DNA of 64,000 nt from Coprinopsis marcescibilis. Lineage: Eukaryota; Basidiomycota; Agaricomycetes; Agaricales; Psathyrellaceae. Numbering within the stretch: the stretch's first letter is position 1; each line of letters begins with the position of its first letter. A program made the position numbers and the translations under genes. The notes below the pieces were generated by a model. The model did not search any database, had not been told where the DNA came from, and was given only the letters and a program-made list of their open reading frames with translations. Shown here one piece after another: positions 1 through 12,010 of the stretch. The DNA lies in the NCBI GenBank assembly GCA_004369085.1, contig ML210216.1:62001-126000 (forward strand). Reading direction: 5' to 3'.

Positions 1-917
1 TGTGTCGGAATGAGTAAGGGAAGGGGTGGGGGTACTTACAAGTCGCCGAAAGAGACTCCATGCTGAAGGCCAACGGCACGAAGAGCATCGACGGTGGCAC
101 CTAGTCCGCCATTCGCAGCTGACGTCCATTGACAAACGTTGAGTATAGGATTCAATCTCTTATAGCGGGCTTAATCTCACCAAAGGTAAGCTCAACGTCA
201 GAGTGAGAGATGATGGATCCATCTGGAGTCTTGTCAGTTCCAAGAATTGAGTATTAGGGGGTGGTGGTTTACCTGCTCCTCCTCCACTGTTGAAGAGGAC
301 ATAAGGTAAGTGCTTAGTTTATAGCCATGAATGTACTGGTGCGCACCCGAATTGGCCGGCGGCAGTCAAAGAACTGGAGATTCCGATGGCATCGTGGAAT
401 GCGATCTTGGTGGGGGTCAGAACTTTAACTTCGGTATATCGATGTACGGTATCAACGCACTCGGATGACCTATGATCATAGACTGACAGTGAGTACTACA
501 CAGTTCATAGAGAGGCGTTTTCTTACCTTTCGAACAGGGCTCTCTGCGTACCCATTGTAATTACAATCAATGCCTGTTAAAGGAAGTGTGCGTGAGTGAA
601 AGACACATACCACACCTGGATCCCTGGTAGCTGTTGAGACCATTGGCGTCAACGATATACCGCGGCACAAATGTAAGAAAAGGCTTACAGCCCGGCCTGG
701 AGGTTGTCCAGGACGTCAAACCAGACACAGCACTAAAGGTTCGAAAACGAAAGGTGCGTCAATTACCAGTGCATCGCATCTCCGTTCGCAAAGCACGTCG
801 TCTAACCTGTGCGTTGGCGGTACTTCGACCGTTGGAGCAGAGAGATCCTCCCGTATCCTGAGGACGTGCCATGGCGCCAACAATAACCGCCAAAGTAGCA
901 AAGATTATGAACTTCAT
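1..917 (-). CDS. Class II secreted haem peroxidase, 5' part (3' end outside window)
   Basis: Extracellular fungal class II peroxidase of the ligninolytic/generic superfamily, which uses H2O2 to oxidise phenols, Mn2+ or aromatics. The exons I can splice are 807-917, 689-732, 611-630, 527-543, 461-469, 347-405, 273-286, 181-222 and 40-118, all in frame. The product starts with a signal peptide ([17 protein letters not shown]), then CSNG and [12 protein letters not shown], as in manganese and generic peroxidases. The distal Arg (about residue 67, from a 9-nt exon ending in VIR) sits four residues before distal His71 in FHDA. The Ca2+-site stretch GGGGADGS is at 87-94. FAANGGL and HGVSFGDF follow. 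The proximal His, Mn-site and surface Trp lie beyond the window, so lignin, manganese, versatile or generic type cannot be decided. The start is the first ATG, directly before the hydrophobic signal. No stop codon or frameshift is seen. Confidence 0.9.
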
Positions 918-2704
918 GGCTTCAGTTGAAGAAGGTTGAGCGACGTTGATTGAAAGAGAATGTGTTTAGAAAGCGAGACAAACAAAGAGAGTTGGTGATG
1001 TTCCAACATAAAACACTCGAGGTTTTATACCTTTGCCTCAATGCAAAATTAGCAACTGAAGCCTGACGTATGATCACCATACTAAGCGGACGAGCTCCTA
1101 ACCGAAATTGTTAGCACCGTTGAGGCCGTATGGGTCAACGGCAAGCAGGCAAGGCATTCCGTTACAGCTTTGACAGATAAACGAGCGTGGGTTGGTAGCT
1201 TCAGGTTTCGGCTATAGTCATACGAAAGCTATGGACGTGAGGTGCGGAATAAGCGGCAGTAACAGTGTAGCAACTGGAGCCTGGGCGCTTGCGCAGCTGG
1301 CTGCTACCGACCAATTTCAAATTGATCCCCTCCGACGGAGATATATGTATACGGCATCCATCACTTGGATATGTATCCAAGGTGTGGCTGTATGGACCTT
1401 CCCCGGGATTTCAATACATGTTTTAAACTGACAAAGCTGCCCGCCTCCTACAGGACGGTACAACCAATCGATCTCGAGTGTTAGAATGTACATTCGTCCA
1501 GCCCGGGCGACGGGAACACCGAAATGTGACATGAGCACCTTTTACTCACTGGCAAGCATCAGTCCTTACTTTCAAGCTGAGAGTTGAAAAGGAGAAAGAA
1601 GCACATACTGCGGTAGCTACAGATTATCGTTACAGTCCAAACGTTGGCCCGCTATGTAACCACCGGAACATTCCCTCAGAGGGTCAACACTTGCAATAAC
1701 TCTGGTGGGTGAGCATTCCCTCAAGACCCGAGTCGGAAGGAGAGCGTTTCAGGGCTTAGCAGGTGCTGCGTATCACGGTTTGGATGATAGCATCTAACTG
1801 CTGAGTGAGCTCCAGAGGCTTCGATCATGGAGCAACCTACTGATGAGAGTCCCTGAGTGAAGAGACCTACTGTTGAAGGTGGAGCAAGCCTTGTTCCGAG
1901 ATACAATAATAGGTCTTGACTATCTCGTTTCCAGGACCAATGTCGTGATATTTCGTTAGAAAGGGTTCGAAAAACAAGTTGTTAGTCGACTGCTGTTGTG
2001 TCGAGTTCCCATAGTTGTAATCGTATCAGAATGATTGGGCGAGGGGACTAGGTAACTAACGGCAAGGGATGGGAGGGCCGAGAAGCGACGCGTATTTATC
2101 TGGCACCCCCGGCCCCATTGAGTGATAACACTCGAGAGCCGGATGCTTGAAGCCGGTCAGAGAAAGGTTGAAATTGGTCAAAGGGTGAAGCTTCTGGGTA
2201 CTCCTTTGAAATGCTCTGAAGCTCGTGACCATACTGCCTAATTGGCGACGGAGGCGATACAAGGGATGGATGAAAACGATGATGAATTGGGGCTCTTTGT
2301 TTCGTGCAGCCTTCTTTTGCCTCGATACTCCTGTAAGTCTTTAGTTTTTGGATCTGTATATTGAAATGATCAGGGGAAGGGTTGAATTTGCCATATGGTG
2401 CCCGTTAAGAAGGGAAGGTGTAGCGCCGTTGTATTCGTCAGGAAGATGATCTAGTCGTCGGACATATGTGATACATATTAAGAGAGATAATGTAATTCAT
2501 GTCCGTGTCGTCGTAAGGGTCAACAAAAGTCCAAGGTCGTAGGTGTCGCATAGGTAGGGAGTAGGGAGGTAGGCGAGTGGATGAATGGGTAGATAGGTAG
2601 GTAGCACTCGGAATCATTTGATCACTACTTTCAAATATCCGGGTGTACTGCTTTGGAGTTTGGCTCAAGAATCGATTAAGAGTCTGGACAGCTCGACGTC
2701 AACG
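918..2704. other. Intergenic region, no gene seen
   Basis: It holds the peroxidase promoter at its left end. The open frames here are short, lack recognisable motifs and do not extend across plausible introns. The stretch at about 2550-2610 is rich in short GTAG/GGTAG-like repeats. Nothing else stands out. Confidence 0.5.
1023..1029 (-). promoter_or_regulatory. TATA box of the peroxidase gene
   Basis: TATAAAA on the minus strand, about 106 bp upstream of the peroxidase ATG. The distance is plausible for a fungal TATA element. No mapped transcript start is available, so this rests on motif and position only. Confidence 0.45.
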
Positions 2705-4155
2705 TCAACGCCCAACTCTAAATTCTCTTGCATATGCCCTCATCTTCTTAATCTGGCCAGGTGTAAATTCGTAAAGGCAGGAATCGGGCTTGTAGTCCAT
2801 AAAGTTGGCTATCGGGGTTCTGTCAGCTACTGAGAATGCATAAGGCACGCTATAAATTACTCACTACCAGCCTTGACACCGCTCGCATTCGGACAGCTAT
2901 TATCCACCACCCCGCACTGCCAAGCATACTCTGCCTGCTGGGGTGTATCGTCCACTCCATCGCCTTCCCCTTCGCAGCTCTGACCCTATTCACATCATAC
3001 ATATGTATTAGTCAAAGCGGAAGGGGAACATCGAGAGTCAAAACGAACCTCAAAGGTATGATAAAGCCCTAGCCAATGTCCCGCCTCGTGCGTCAACATC
3101 TTTCCTTCCTGTTCTCTATCGTTTCCGGGCAGCGTCGTCCACTTGATGGATATACCGTCAGGCCCCAGGTCCGGTGCTTGGTACTGCCAGGGATATGTGG
3201 CACGCCCGAGGGTTGCTTCCTCATCTTCCTGCAGGAAGCTGTGTTAACAGAGTGAGTTTGCGAGTTGAAGCGACTGGACACAGAGAAAGGACATACCCGC
3301 TGGTGTAGACGTTCAAGGTATCGGCTCCCCCTTGTCTGAGGTTGCTCTTAAACTCTGCGTCCGATGATCTGTAATGAGTTGAGTGATAAGCTTGAGACCC
3401 TGGATTATCAACACTCGGGAGGATATACCACTTACTCGTCGATCCCTCCTTCCCTAAAGTAGTACTCGTCGATCGTATGCGTCACTTTACGAAGCTCGAA
3501 GTGGATGTTGGCATGCTTGAAATTTTTGTTGAGGTTCTCAACTTGCGAGCGGATCTGGTGGTGCCTAAAGTCGCCATCCGACTCAGTATCATGCGCGGAA
3601 TGAAGAGCGAAAAGGGTGGAGGAGAAGCCGTAGGATACGAGGATGACGATATTTGAAGCCTGGCCGCAGGATAGAAGGACTCACCGTACCCAGCCCCCTT
3701 CCCAAGTCTTGTTTTCTGCCACGACGTGAAAATTGACGGGAAAGACAATCCGCTGTCCATCTTCCTCCTTCACCCGATGGTGCTTCCCGCGGTACTTATG
3801 CTCCGCAGTCGCACGTTCTCTGGGCGTTGCATGCGTCCTGCAGACGTTCAGGCTGTAAGAGATAGCGGTGTGTAAGTAACAGTCGTATGGATGACTATAT
3901 AAGTCAGATTGTCGAAAGCGCGGATGGACAAGGGCGATTTAAGAAGTAAAGATCAACGGCGACTCACCCAAACTGCACGCCCTCAGAGGCAGATCCTCGA
4001 GAATTAGAGTTGAGAGCGGTTTCGCCGAGCTTGAGAGTTGCGGGTCTGTACTTGTTGAAGTGGAACCCGAAGCCTGCGCCTGGAGCGCCCTGAACAAGCG
4101 AGGGCCCGGATTCGAGAAGGAAACCCAGCAACGCAATATGAACCGACAGCTTCAT
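2705..4155 (-). CDS. Secreted M43B (pappalysin-type) zinc metalloprotease
   Basis: Extracellular peptidase of MEROPS M43B, the fungal secreted metalloprotease family. Seven exons (3968-4155, 3685-3852, 3436-3564, 3297-3368, 3049-3238, 2865-2985, 2705-2808) join in frame to 323 residues, slightly longer than the usual 270-300. It has an N-terminal signal peptide (MKLSVHIALLGFLLESG, then Ala-rich cleavage region) and a propeptide-like segment. The zinc site HEAGHWLGLYH is at about 236-246 (His236, Glu237, His240, His246), matching HExxHxxGxxH. The Met-turn NFMDY is at about 291-295. GGADTLNVYTSG and a Cys pair typical of the family flank the site. All catalytic residues are present. The intron between exons 2 and 3 is long for this region (about 120 nt). 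The likely role is nutrient scavenging or extracellular protein turnover. The start is the first ATG before the hydrophobic segment. Confidence 0.92.
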
Positions 4156-4738
4156 CACTTGGAAGCCTGATTGGCGCGGAAGCAGAGTGTCAGCGCTGTA
4201 CTGAAGCTTGAGTGTCAATGTCGCCGAGAAGGTTTAGAGGCAGCGTAAAGATGGACGAAAGGGAAAGAGGACAAAGTTCAAGTGGGCGTCGTCGATCGCA
4301 AAGAGCCTGGCTCATTAAAACTGGGCAAGGGTTGGGCAGTGCTGTGCATCTGTGAGCGTGGATTCCCTTTTCACAAGCACTCCATCATGTTGCAGCTTGG
4401 CGTCGAGCTGCGACGCTGATTGGTTCGAGGCTCTGCGGGATGACACGCCCGTCGCGGAGAAACTGTCCAAGCCATCTTGGCGTGATTAGCTTTAATCTGC
4501 GCACAGACCACTCTTAAGGGACACTTCCTCCGAGTCTCCCATCATGTTTTGAAGAGGGAAACCTTGACGATCTCGTGGTCCGGAACGCACTCGCTCACAG
4601 TTCTTAACAGTAGTAACTGAACATATCTCTTTTTTTCTTCAAGAAACACTGTATTACTACTAATAATACGAGGAATACGCTCTCTGCCTCTGGCGGGTCT
4701 AATTTAATCATAAAACAGCCTTTGTAAGTTAAGAGCTA
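4156..4738. other. Promoter of the M43B gene and 3' flank of the next gene
   Basis: No gene seen. A minus-strand promoter for the metalloprotease should lie here. An ATTGG (CCAAT-type) pentamer is visible near 4420. The segment also separates the 5' end of the protease gene from the stop codon of the nucleotidyltransferase-like gene; both are on the minus strand. Confidence 0.4.
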
Positions 4739-7118
4739 TTAAACCAGCTCAAACCCCAACCCCTCCCAATGAGGAACAGTCTCAGGAAATTTCGCACAAA
4801 ACCTCTTCACTCTCACCTTCGACGCATTTACAAAATCTTGCCCAAGCGACTCCCTCTCACTCCATGGCCTAAACAGCCTCACCGGCATCTCCACAACCCT
4901 CCCCAGCAATTCCTTAATATCTCCCATATCGACCATATGCTTCTTAAACTTGTCCGGCTCCGTGACACACCTGAAATGAACCTCCCATTCCTGCAACTTC
5001 TGCAGCAACAGAACCAGCACCGGGACGACCGGAAGCCCCTCCACCTCGTTGACCTCCCCCTCATTCAAGTACGGCAGGGACATAACTCCCGGAAGTAAAA
5101 CATCAACCTTGCAAAAACGTCCCGTAAAATTCGGGGGCAACACGGCGTGCTGCGGGATAGCACGGAACAGAACGCGATATGTCGCAGTACGGTCTACCAC
5201 TGCCTCCATGTAGAACTGATTGTTCCGATTAACCATTTTTCTCTTGATGAACTCTTGGTCGACAAGGGAACCAGGAGGAGGAAAGACCAACACCTCCAAG
5301 TCCTGTGAAGGGTCAGGCCCTCATTTCAGTAACCTTATTCGTACTTTCGATGCCCGGAAGCCTAAAAACTTGGCGAACGTACCTCTGGAAGTCGCCTATT
5401 CCCGTACAGCTGGTATCCCAGACTCCCCAAAAAGGCGCAACGAAAGCCCGATTCGCGGAGAGTATTGACGACGTCCCGTGCGATGGTCATCAATATCGAG
5501 TTGTAATTATGGGGTCCAGTACCTGGTTTTGGTGGTAATTGTATCGAGCTCGGCACAGGAGCAACAGAGGGTATCAGCTTGGAAGAAGGCGGAGGGACGG
5601 GAATGAGAGGGTATAGTGGTGCCGCAGAAATACTGACAGGGACCGAGCGTCTTTCAGTCGTAACAGATACTTGGTTGCTCTCAACTGAGTCCGGGCCAGC
5701 CCTCAACTCTTGCGAAGCTATTGTCGTTTTTTCGCGTAGGCTCTCAAACTGCTCCCGCGGCAGATGGGGGAACGCGACCTGAAGCTTGGCGAGCTGCTGG
5801 TTCGCATCCGGAAACCACTTCAGGGCGACGTTGAACTCGCTCCAGTTCCTGACCTTGAAGAAAGCCAGCCAAGCGTTTAACAAAGCAATTCTTGAGCGGT
5901 GCGTTTCCTTGCAACTTGCCCAGGCATTCAGTTGCACGAGGAGAGCGTACGCCTGTGTGATATTATGGAATTCGAGGGGAACAGTGCGCGGGACAGGCTC
6001 TACCGCGGGGGGCACAGCTGTTGATGTAATGCGCGTACTGGAAAGTGATTGAATTGCGGGATGGCGAGCTTTGATTGTATTGGGGATGCGATCTGGTGGA
6101 GATGTCGAATGGACGCTGAGTGGGGAAGGTATTGGTATTGACTGCGTTTCTGGGACGCTGGAAACGAGCATGGAAGTGCTGAGTGTGTTGGGAGGTAACT
6201 GCGGTGCGGAAGTTTGAGATGTAATTGCCTCAGGTTTACGATCCGTTACGCGACCAACTCCTGGCGGAGCGCGTAGACTGCTTTGGAGAGCTGGCGGAGA
6301 CCCGAAGGAAAGGAATGAAGGAAACTGAATTTTTGGGATTTCGCTGGGAGCGGCAGAAGGTGTCAATCGCTGCGGTATGTCGACCCTCGGCTTTGGACTC
6401 GACGATGATATGCTCGTGTTCTTCCTAATCAGCTCCAGGTTGGTGGTACGGCTGACGGCCGCGAGCATCACAAGCTGCTCTTTCGCACGGGGGAACGACA
6501 CCAAGGCGAGATTGAATTCCGTCCAATCTGGACGACCAGCCTGGCCGCAGATTACTTCGACTGCTTTTGTGATATCTTTCGTTATCTTCTTCTCCGCTGC
6601 CCTTTCCTTTGGGGCACCTGTTGCCCACTGTTCCAACAAAGCCAAGAATATCCAGGGCCCTGGCATCACGGGGAACGTATTTACGACGATACGTCGCGCA
6701 AGGTCAACGGTAAATCCTTCCATGGCTTTGACGGACAAAAACTGGATGGTGCAGGATCTGGTTTCAATCTCGGGCACCTCCTTTGCCTGGAAGGCTATCG
6801 TCGCGTCCTTCACTGACGGTGATGAAAAGTGGACTGAATCCTTTGCGAGAATCATGGCAGCAAGTTCCGGAAAGCGGAGTTTAGGGTCGCGATGATCGAC
6901 CACCACCACCAGCTCCTAAAGGTAATCATGAAACACCGCTATTACAGTACGTGCAGTAGCTCACGAACCTTCAAAGCATGATATCCTGGATAAAGAAGCC
7001 CCAATCCAGGGTTCCCAATTAGCGCCGCTTGCACGTTCAAATTGTTCAAAAGAGGAAAAAGGACTTGGGATGCCTTTGTCCTAATCTTCCTGTTTAGCTT
7101 TTTCTTCGATCCAGACAT
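4739..7118 (-). CDS. Protein with two nucleotidyltransferase-like modules
   Basis: Three exons (6969-7118, 5383-6915, 4739-5302) join in frame to 748 residues. The C-terminal module has FLGSLGYQLYG and then DLEVLV (Gly547-Ser548, Asp562-x-Glu564). This resembles the GS...DxD/E signature of MNT/KNTase-fold proteins that Agaricomycetes carry in many copies, with a helical tail after it. The N-terminus has a degenerate copy of the same pattern: IGNPGLG at 34-40, then ELVVVVD at 51-57. Each half also has a helical block with a near-identical core, WTEFNLALVSFP (181) and WSEFNVALKWFP (408), so the protein appears to be an internal duplication. A Pro/Ser-rich linker of about 150 residues separates the halves. 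The start MSGSKKKLNRK fits the first exon. Substrate and biological role are unknown. The fold assignment is inferred from the motif, not a search. Confidence 0.7.
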
Positions 7119-7471
7119 GGGTGTGACCGTTTGGATGCAACGTGCACACTGGTGTGCGATGTGGATTATGTACCTCAGGCTTCAAGGAACCGGAGAAGGC
7201 CGAACTTTCAAGCGCCTCCGCAATCGCCGCTTGATTGAATCCAGCGACGCACGGGCCCCCTGGTTACAGGTCCAATCGTCGTGCATCCCTGTTTATGTAA
7301 CGGAAAGTGGTTTGACAAAGCTTCAACCGATTGGAAAACATTTAAATCAAACCGAATTATTTCAATCCCGTCTTCAAGCTTCAAGGCGAGGCTTATCGAC
7401 TAAAGTACTGAGTATCACAACATGCCACAGCGAAATTCGAACGTGCAGTGGCCAGTCGCCATTAATTATCC
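7119..7471. other. Short intergenic region, no gene seen
   Basis: Lies between the 5' end of the nucleotidyltransferase-like gene and the stop of the F-box gene. A plus-strand open frame runs through it but lacks any recognisable feature and is treated as chance. Confidence 0.4.
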
Positions 7472-9152
7472 CTAGTATCTATCGTTCCGAGAGCTGATGC
7501 ATTCCTGCCTATGTAGTTTAAACAACAGGCGGTCAGTGAGCACACGAATACTGTACAGCAAGGTACCATTAATACCATTAAAACGAACCCAAATCAGGTA
7601 CACAAAGGATTCATCTTCAAACCTAAACACCATCGGATCCTTAATCAGCATCGTCTTGCCCCTATATGGGTCGACCGGACTCTCATACGCAAACTGAAGC
7701 TTCAACCCAGCCTTGACCAAGTCTCCCAACACCGATTCCACCGACGTCCTCGGCGTAAATTTATAGAACACAAAGCCGACAGCGCGCAATGTTGCCGCAT
7801 CACTGCAGATTGCACGCTGGCGAATGATGTCGACGATTGTCTTTTCTCCCAGTTTGCTCGTGCAGCGTAGTCCCCAGTTGAGGAACTGTAAACGGGACCA
7901 GGGGATTTTCGATTCGACTTTCCCCTCCGAGTCCAGCGGAATTAGGGAATTGAAGAATTGGTCGCCAGAGAGGGTCGATAAGGGTTTCGAAAGATATTGC
8001 TGAAGAAATGGGGAGTACAATCTCGAGAATTTACAAGGACGCCCCAATGTTCTGCAACGCTGCAAGGACGCATACATTCATTTCATTCATCATTTCCTCA
8101 GCCTTCCCGGATAACGCCAGGAAGTCGGCCAGTCCCATACGAACACCGAAAACCAGGCGAGCAGAGATCAAGGCTGGAGCCTTGATACGTTTGAAGAAAC
8201 GACCGACACCTGGATCGTCGAGAGGGATCACAATAACAAGGTGCTGGAGCCTCGTGTGTATGCTTCTAGAGTTGACTTCCCAGTTCACACTATGTGGCAC
8301 ATGACTGAACCTGATCCATTGGAGCTGCGATCCAGCGTTAAGGATGTTGACAATGTCGTCGAAATTACCGCGCCCAAAGGCACAGCCGTCCAAGATGAGG
8401 TGTGTCAAACGCTTCAAACCCCCACTGTTCAGGAACCGTGGATATCCAGTGAGAGGTTGAGTGGTGTCAAGGCAAAGAAACAGGCGACGCATGCCACTCT
8501 TTGCCATTGGGTCCACGACTTCAATCCACGCGTTGACGAGCGGGTGCGACATGCCTCCAAGAGCGATCCTCCAAGAGAAAGACCTGAGGGCAGGTAACTC
8601 GTCCAAAGATTTCAGGAGATCGGTGAGTTGCCATTCTTGATGTCCGCATTGCCCAGCCGTGACAGTGATGTCAAGCGTTTTCCACCGCTTGCAAGCCTCC
8701 CAGAGCTTAGTTTCCGTCAGTTGTTCGTAAATCACGTTCCCGGAGTCAGAGTCTGACGCAAGAGACACAAAAACAGGCATATCCCTCGAAGGCTCGAGAC
8801 ACTTGTCGACCAGATCCCGCACAAGCCTTTCAAGTAGCTCACATTGGCACCCCTTTTCTGCCAGTTTACGAACAGTACTGCAGTGGCGGAGGTGAATGGT
8901 GGTAAGGTCGATGTTTCGCCAGAAGACTGGTGAATTGTAAACAAGGTTGCGGAATCGGCGACAGACTTGAGGTAGTTGAATTGAGGCAGCGACGTCGATA
9001 GTTCCAGTGACAGTGTACTGGGAGGAGGGCTCGAGAACTTTCAGAATTGAAAAAAGAATATCGTCTTGCAGTGTGCAAATGGGCGCAGGGTGAGCGAAAA
9101 CCGGTATATCTCCAGGAGACTGTCCTAAGCGTGAAACCTGAGTAGAGAGCAT
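7472..9152 (-). CDS. F-box protein (substrate adaptor of an SCF ubiquitin ligase)
   Basis: Two exons (8076-9152 and 7472-7999) join through a 76-nt GT-AG intron in frame to 534 residues. Without the splice the first frame stops early at 8031, so the intron is needed. Residues of about 25-85 follow the Agaricomycete F-box pattern: a hydrophobic LQDDILFSIL helix, then QLPQVCRRFRNLVYNSPVFW. The rest is leucine-rich (ALRSFSW, LTHLILDGC, LQHLVIVI), consistent with an LRR-like target-binding region. F-box proteins bind Skp1 and bring substrates to SCF complexes. This family is very large in Agaricomycetes and individual targets are unknown. The gene is head-to-head with RRP7, with 183 bp between start codons, so the two probably share a bidirectional promoter. 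Confidence 0.8.
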
Positions 9153-9335
9153 TATAAAGAAGTTTCAGACATTCAGGTAAGAGGTAGAAGAAAACAATTG
9201 TGTGCCACCCCATCGCAGCTGAGCGTGCCACCAGTTGGGTACCGAGCTTGTCACAACCATCCGAATCAAGCACGGCCAATCTGAAACCAAACACCAAAGC
9301 AAATTATCGCAGATTTCCTTTTTCAGGCACTCGAA

Positions 9336-10368
9336 ATGGCTTCGACATCGTCCTTCAAAGCAAACGGCTTCACTGCTCTACCAGTGTCCTATTCGAAATC
9401 TACTACGCATTATCTCTATGCCAGAGTCCACGTATCAGCCGGGAAAAAGGATGCCAAATCACAGAAGCAGCGGCAGCAACTTCCACCGGGGCGCACACTA
9501 TTCCTGGTCAATGTCCCACCAGATGCGACCGAGCGCGAGCTAGTGCTGCTCTTCAAACCCTGTGGGGCTGTAGAAAGGGTTATCTTTGACTTTGAGGCGA
9601 AGGAACTGCAACAGAACGTGGACGAAACCGATAGCGAGGAGGAGGATGATATGGATGTTGAGGAGGAAGCGGAGGTGGGAGACGACGAAGATCAGCAACA
9701 GTCTCAAAAGCGACAGAAAATCGTCAAAGACGAACCACCGAAAGTTTCTGAACTTCCTTCACGGCCGCACCGGACGATACGAAAGACAGGTCGTACGGCA
9801 TATGTTATATTCCTCGACGAATCCTCTCTGCAACGCTCGTTATCCCTCTCATCAAAAACACGGCCCTGGCCTTCTTCGTCGGAAGAACCATCGGGTCTGG
9901 CGCACTACACCACAATATACGAGAACCTGCGACCGCCATTAGACAGCATCCAGGAACATGTCGATAGTTATATGGAGCTGTTCGAGTACAAGCAGGAGAA
10001 GGAGAGGAGGAAGTCGAAGTATCGCAAAGGCGACGCGGTCATGGACGAGGATGGGTTCACGCTGGTTACGAGAGGTGGAGCCTACGGCAAGACGCTTGGT
10101 GGTGGTGTTACCGTTGCTACCAAGCAGTTCCAACGGTCTGGGACCGCCTCAAGGAACCGTCCGCAGAAGAAGAAGGAGAAGGAAGGTTTCTATGCGTTCC
10201 AGAAAGCCGAGAAACAACGCAGCGGTAAGTGTCTTATGGCAACATATGTTGGGTTTACCCAGTGCTTAATGTTTTCCTGCAGAGCTCATGGACTTGAAAC
10301 AGAAGTGGGAGGAGGACAAGGCCAAGGTCGAAAAGCTCAAGGCGTCGCGAAAGTTCAGGCCGTATTAG
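9336..10368 (+). CDS. RRP7: Ribosomal RNA-processing protein 7
   Basis: Nucleolar factor needed for early pre-rRNA cleavage and 40S subunit assembly (UTP-C/CURI complexes in yeast). Two exons (9336-10224 and 10283-10368) encode 324 residues. There is an RRM-like segment with RTLFLVNVPPDATERELVLL at about 52-71. Next comes an acidic insert (SEEEDDMDVEEE). The middle contains the GRTAYVIF strand. The C-terminal Rrp7 domain has MDEDGFTLVTRGG, GFYAFQ and a basic coiled end finishing in SRKFRPY, which is the family hallmark. The second exon supplies this terminal helix, and reading through the intron would lose it. It is a housekeeping gene and useful as an anchor for the organism's lineage. It is divergently arranged with the F-box gene. 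Confidence 0.93.
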
Positions 10369-11600
10369 CGATATGCGTCAGTTGCTTCAATTGATTATAC
10401 ATCCACGCTATCTCGCCTGTTTCTTTTCGTTGTGATGTTTGTTCACGAGCCTTTGGTGGCCAAGGCGAAACGGTAAAGGATGTGCAATCGCGGGCTGACT
10501 CCAAGCCATATCCTCGTAAGCTACCACGCGAGCATATCTCTCGGAAGCGACAGGCAGGTTCCAACTAGCACTAAATTAGTTGCCAGACCGAGCTCTTAGT
10601 GGTTGTCTTGCGGTCACAGTAGGTAGTTGTCGGTGTTCAACCACCCGGTAACATCATAGGGATGGGTGGTGTAAGCCCAGTAAAGAGAGGTCTCAGACAG
10701 ACTCGGATGCGCTCGAGCACTGCATGGCTGGTTCTTTCTATGCCCAGATAATACATTTCTTACAATGCGCTTCGTCTCAGTTTTCGGCCTCAGTTTGAAT
10801 TTGAAAAACATTCTGATTAAAGAAAGGTAATAGGCCAAAGTAGGTTAAAAATAAAGCAAAACAGATACAAGTAGCCGCCGCCGACACAATCCATACTTGT
10901 TTCCGTCTAATAATTATGCAGAAACCACAATCTCGATTACAAGCGCAAAGGAGCCGCTACTAGATACAGATGTCGCAGCTTTGATAAGCGTAGCGGTAAT
11001 ACAGACGAAGGAGACGATCGAGCCGAGTCTTAGCGAGCCGTTCTGGCGGACAGCCGAAGTTTGCACTCGCAGCGCACGTATGCTCATTATCGTGGCGAGG
11101 TTAGGGATGATACCTTGAGCGTATATATATCCGCTCCCATATATGACAGATAAGTGTTCCAGCACTCAGCAACTGGGTGCTTTCCTCCTCGTTTCTTGGC
11201 CATGGTAACAAGGCTATATAATGTAATGATCAAAACGAGCCTAAAAACGTAGAAAACTGACCTAAAACAGGTGGTCTAGCTTTCCGCCCTCGCCCCTACA
11301 GATCACTGTACCACCACACAACACCTGGGTGCCTGCCTCTCATTTCTTAAATGCGACAACTAAACTATATGGCGATCAAAACGAGTAGAAAACTGCGGCG
11401 AACTGACTATTTGGTGCTTTTGGTATCCACAGAAGCCACTAGGTTCAAGACCGATGCTCCATCATGACACCGTCATTATCCCTTGAAATCAAATACATTA
11501 CATTCCACTTCGATACATAAAGGCGGCCGAGTTGCGCTTTTTTTTTCAGCCTATTTTGGTCACTAGTGTCGCATCCCTCTCCTCCGCCCTTCCATTCGTC
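10369..11600. other. Intergenic region; promoter of the CFEM-TM gene at its right end
   Basis: No gene seen. Two imperfect direct repeats sharing GATCAAAACGAG and TAGAAAACTG occur at about 11215-11260 and 11370-11397. From about 11410 the sequence matches, in inverted orientation, the region upstream of the CFEM gene at 34.4-35.0 kb. The shared block GGTATCCACAGAAGCCA is an example. Confidence 0.6.
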
Positions 11601-12010
11601 ATGATCTTCGCCAACGTCTTCTTCGTCATCGCCGCTGCGGGATTTGCTACCGCTCAAGCTTCTGGCCTCCCTCAATGTGTTCAGGCGTGCAGCTCTCAAA
11701 CGGCCCCAGCCAATGGTTGTGCCAGCTTGTGAATTCCGCCAAACTTTCAGAACGCGCGTTTCGATTGCTCACTCTCCCTCGCAGCTTTGACCTTCCATGC
11801 ACTTGTGCGTCTGCCCAATTCGCCATCGACTCCCATGCTTGCTTGCTTGAAAACTGCTTGCCTCAGGAATTGGCTTTCGGCGAACTGTTTCATCAGGCTC
11901 TATGTAGTACGTGAACTCCACTTTCGTTGCGAAATCACGTCTAAAGCCTGTCGTTGTATGCAGAGTCCGAGGGCATACCAGCCACTGGCACCCCTGGGCC
12001 TCCGCGTAAC
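11410..12010 (+). repeat. CFEM gene duplication, copy 1 (promoter to start of exon 3)
   Basis: By eye, this segment matches the reverse complement of about 34625-35255 through promoter, exon 1 (128 nt in both), intron 1, exon 2 (122 nt in both), intron 2 and the first few codons of exon 3 (ATGT then GPPR). After that the two genes share nothing. Confidence 0.8.

Noticed and set aside
611..630. A 5-nt exon (GTGTG) with a 37-nt intron in the peroxidase gene
   Set aside because: Using the upstream acceptor gives a 20-nt exon whose residues (YQGSRC) fit the family alignment better.
8031..8077. Frameshift in the F-box gene
   Set aside because: A 76-nt intron with standard GT-AG ends joins the two frames exactly, so no frameshift is needed.
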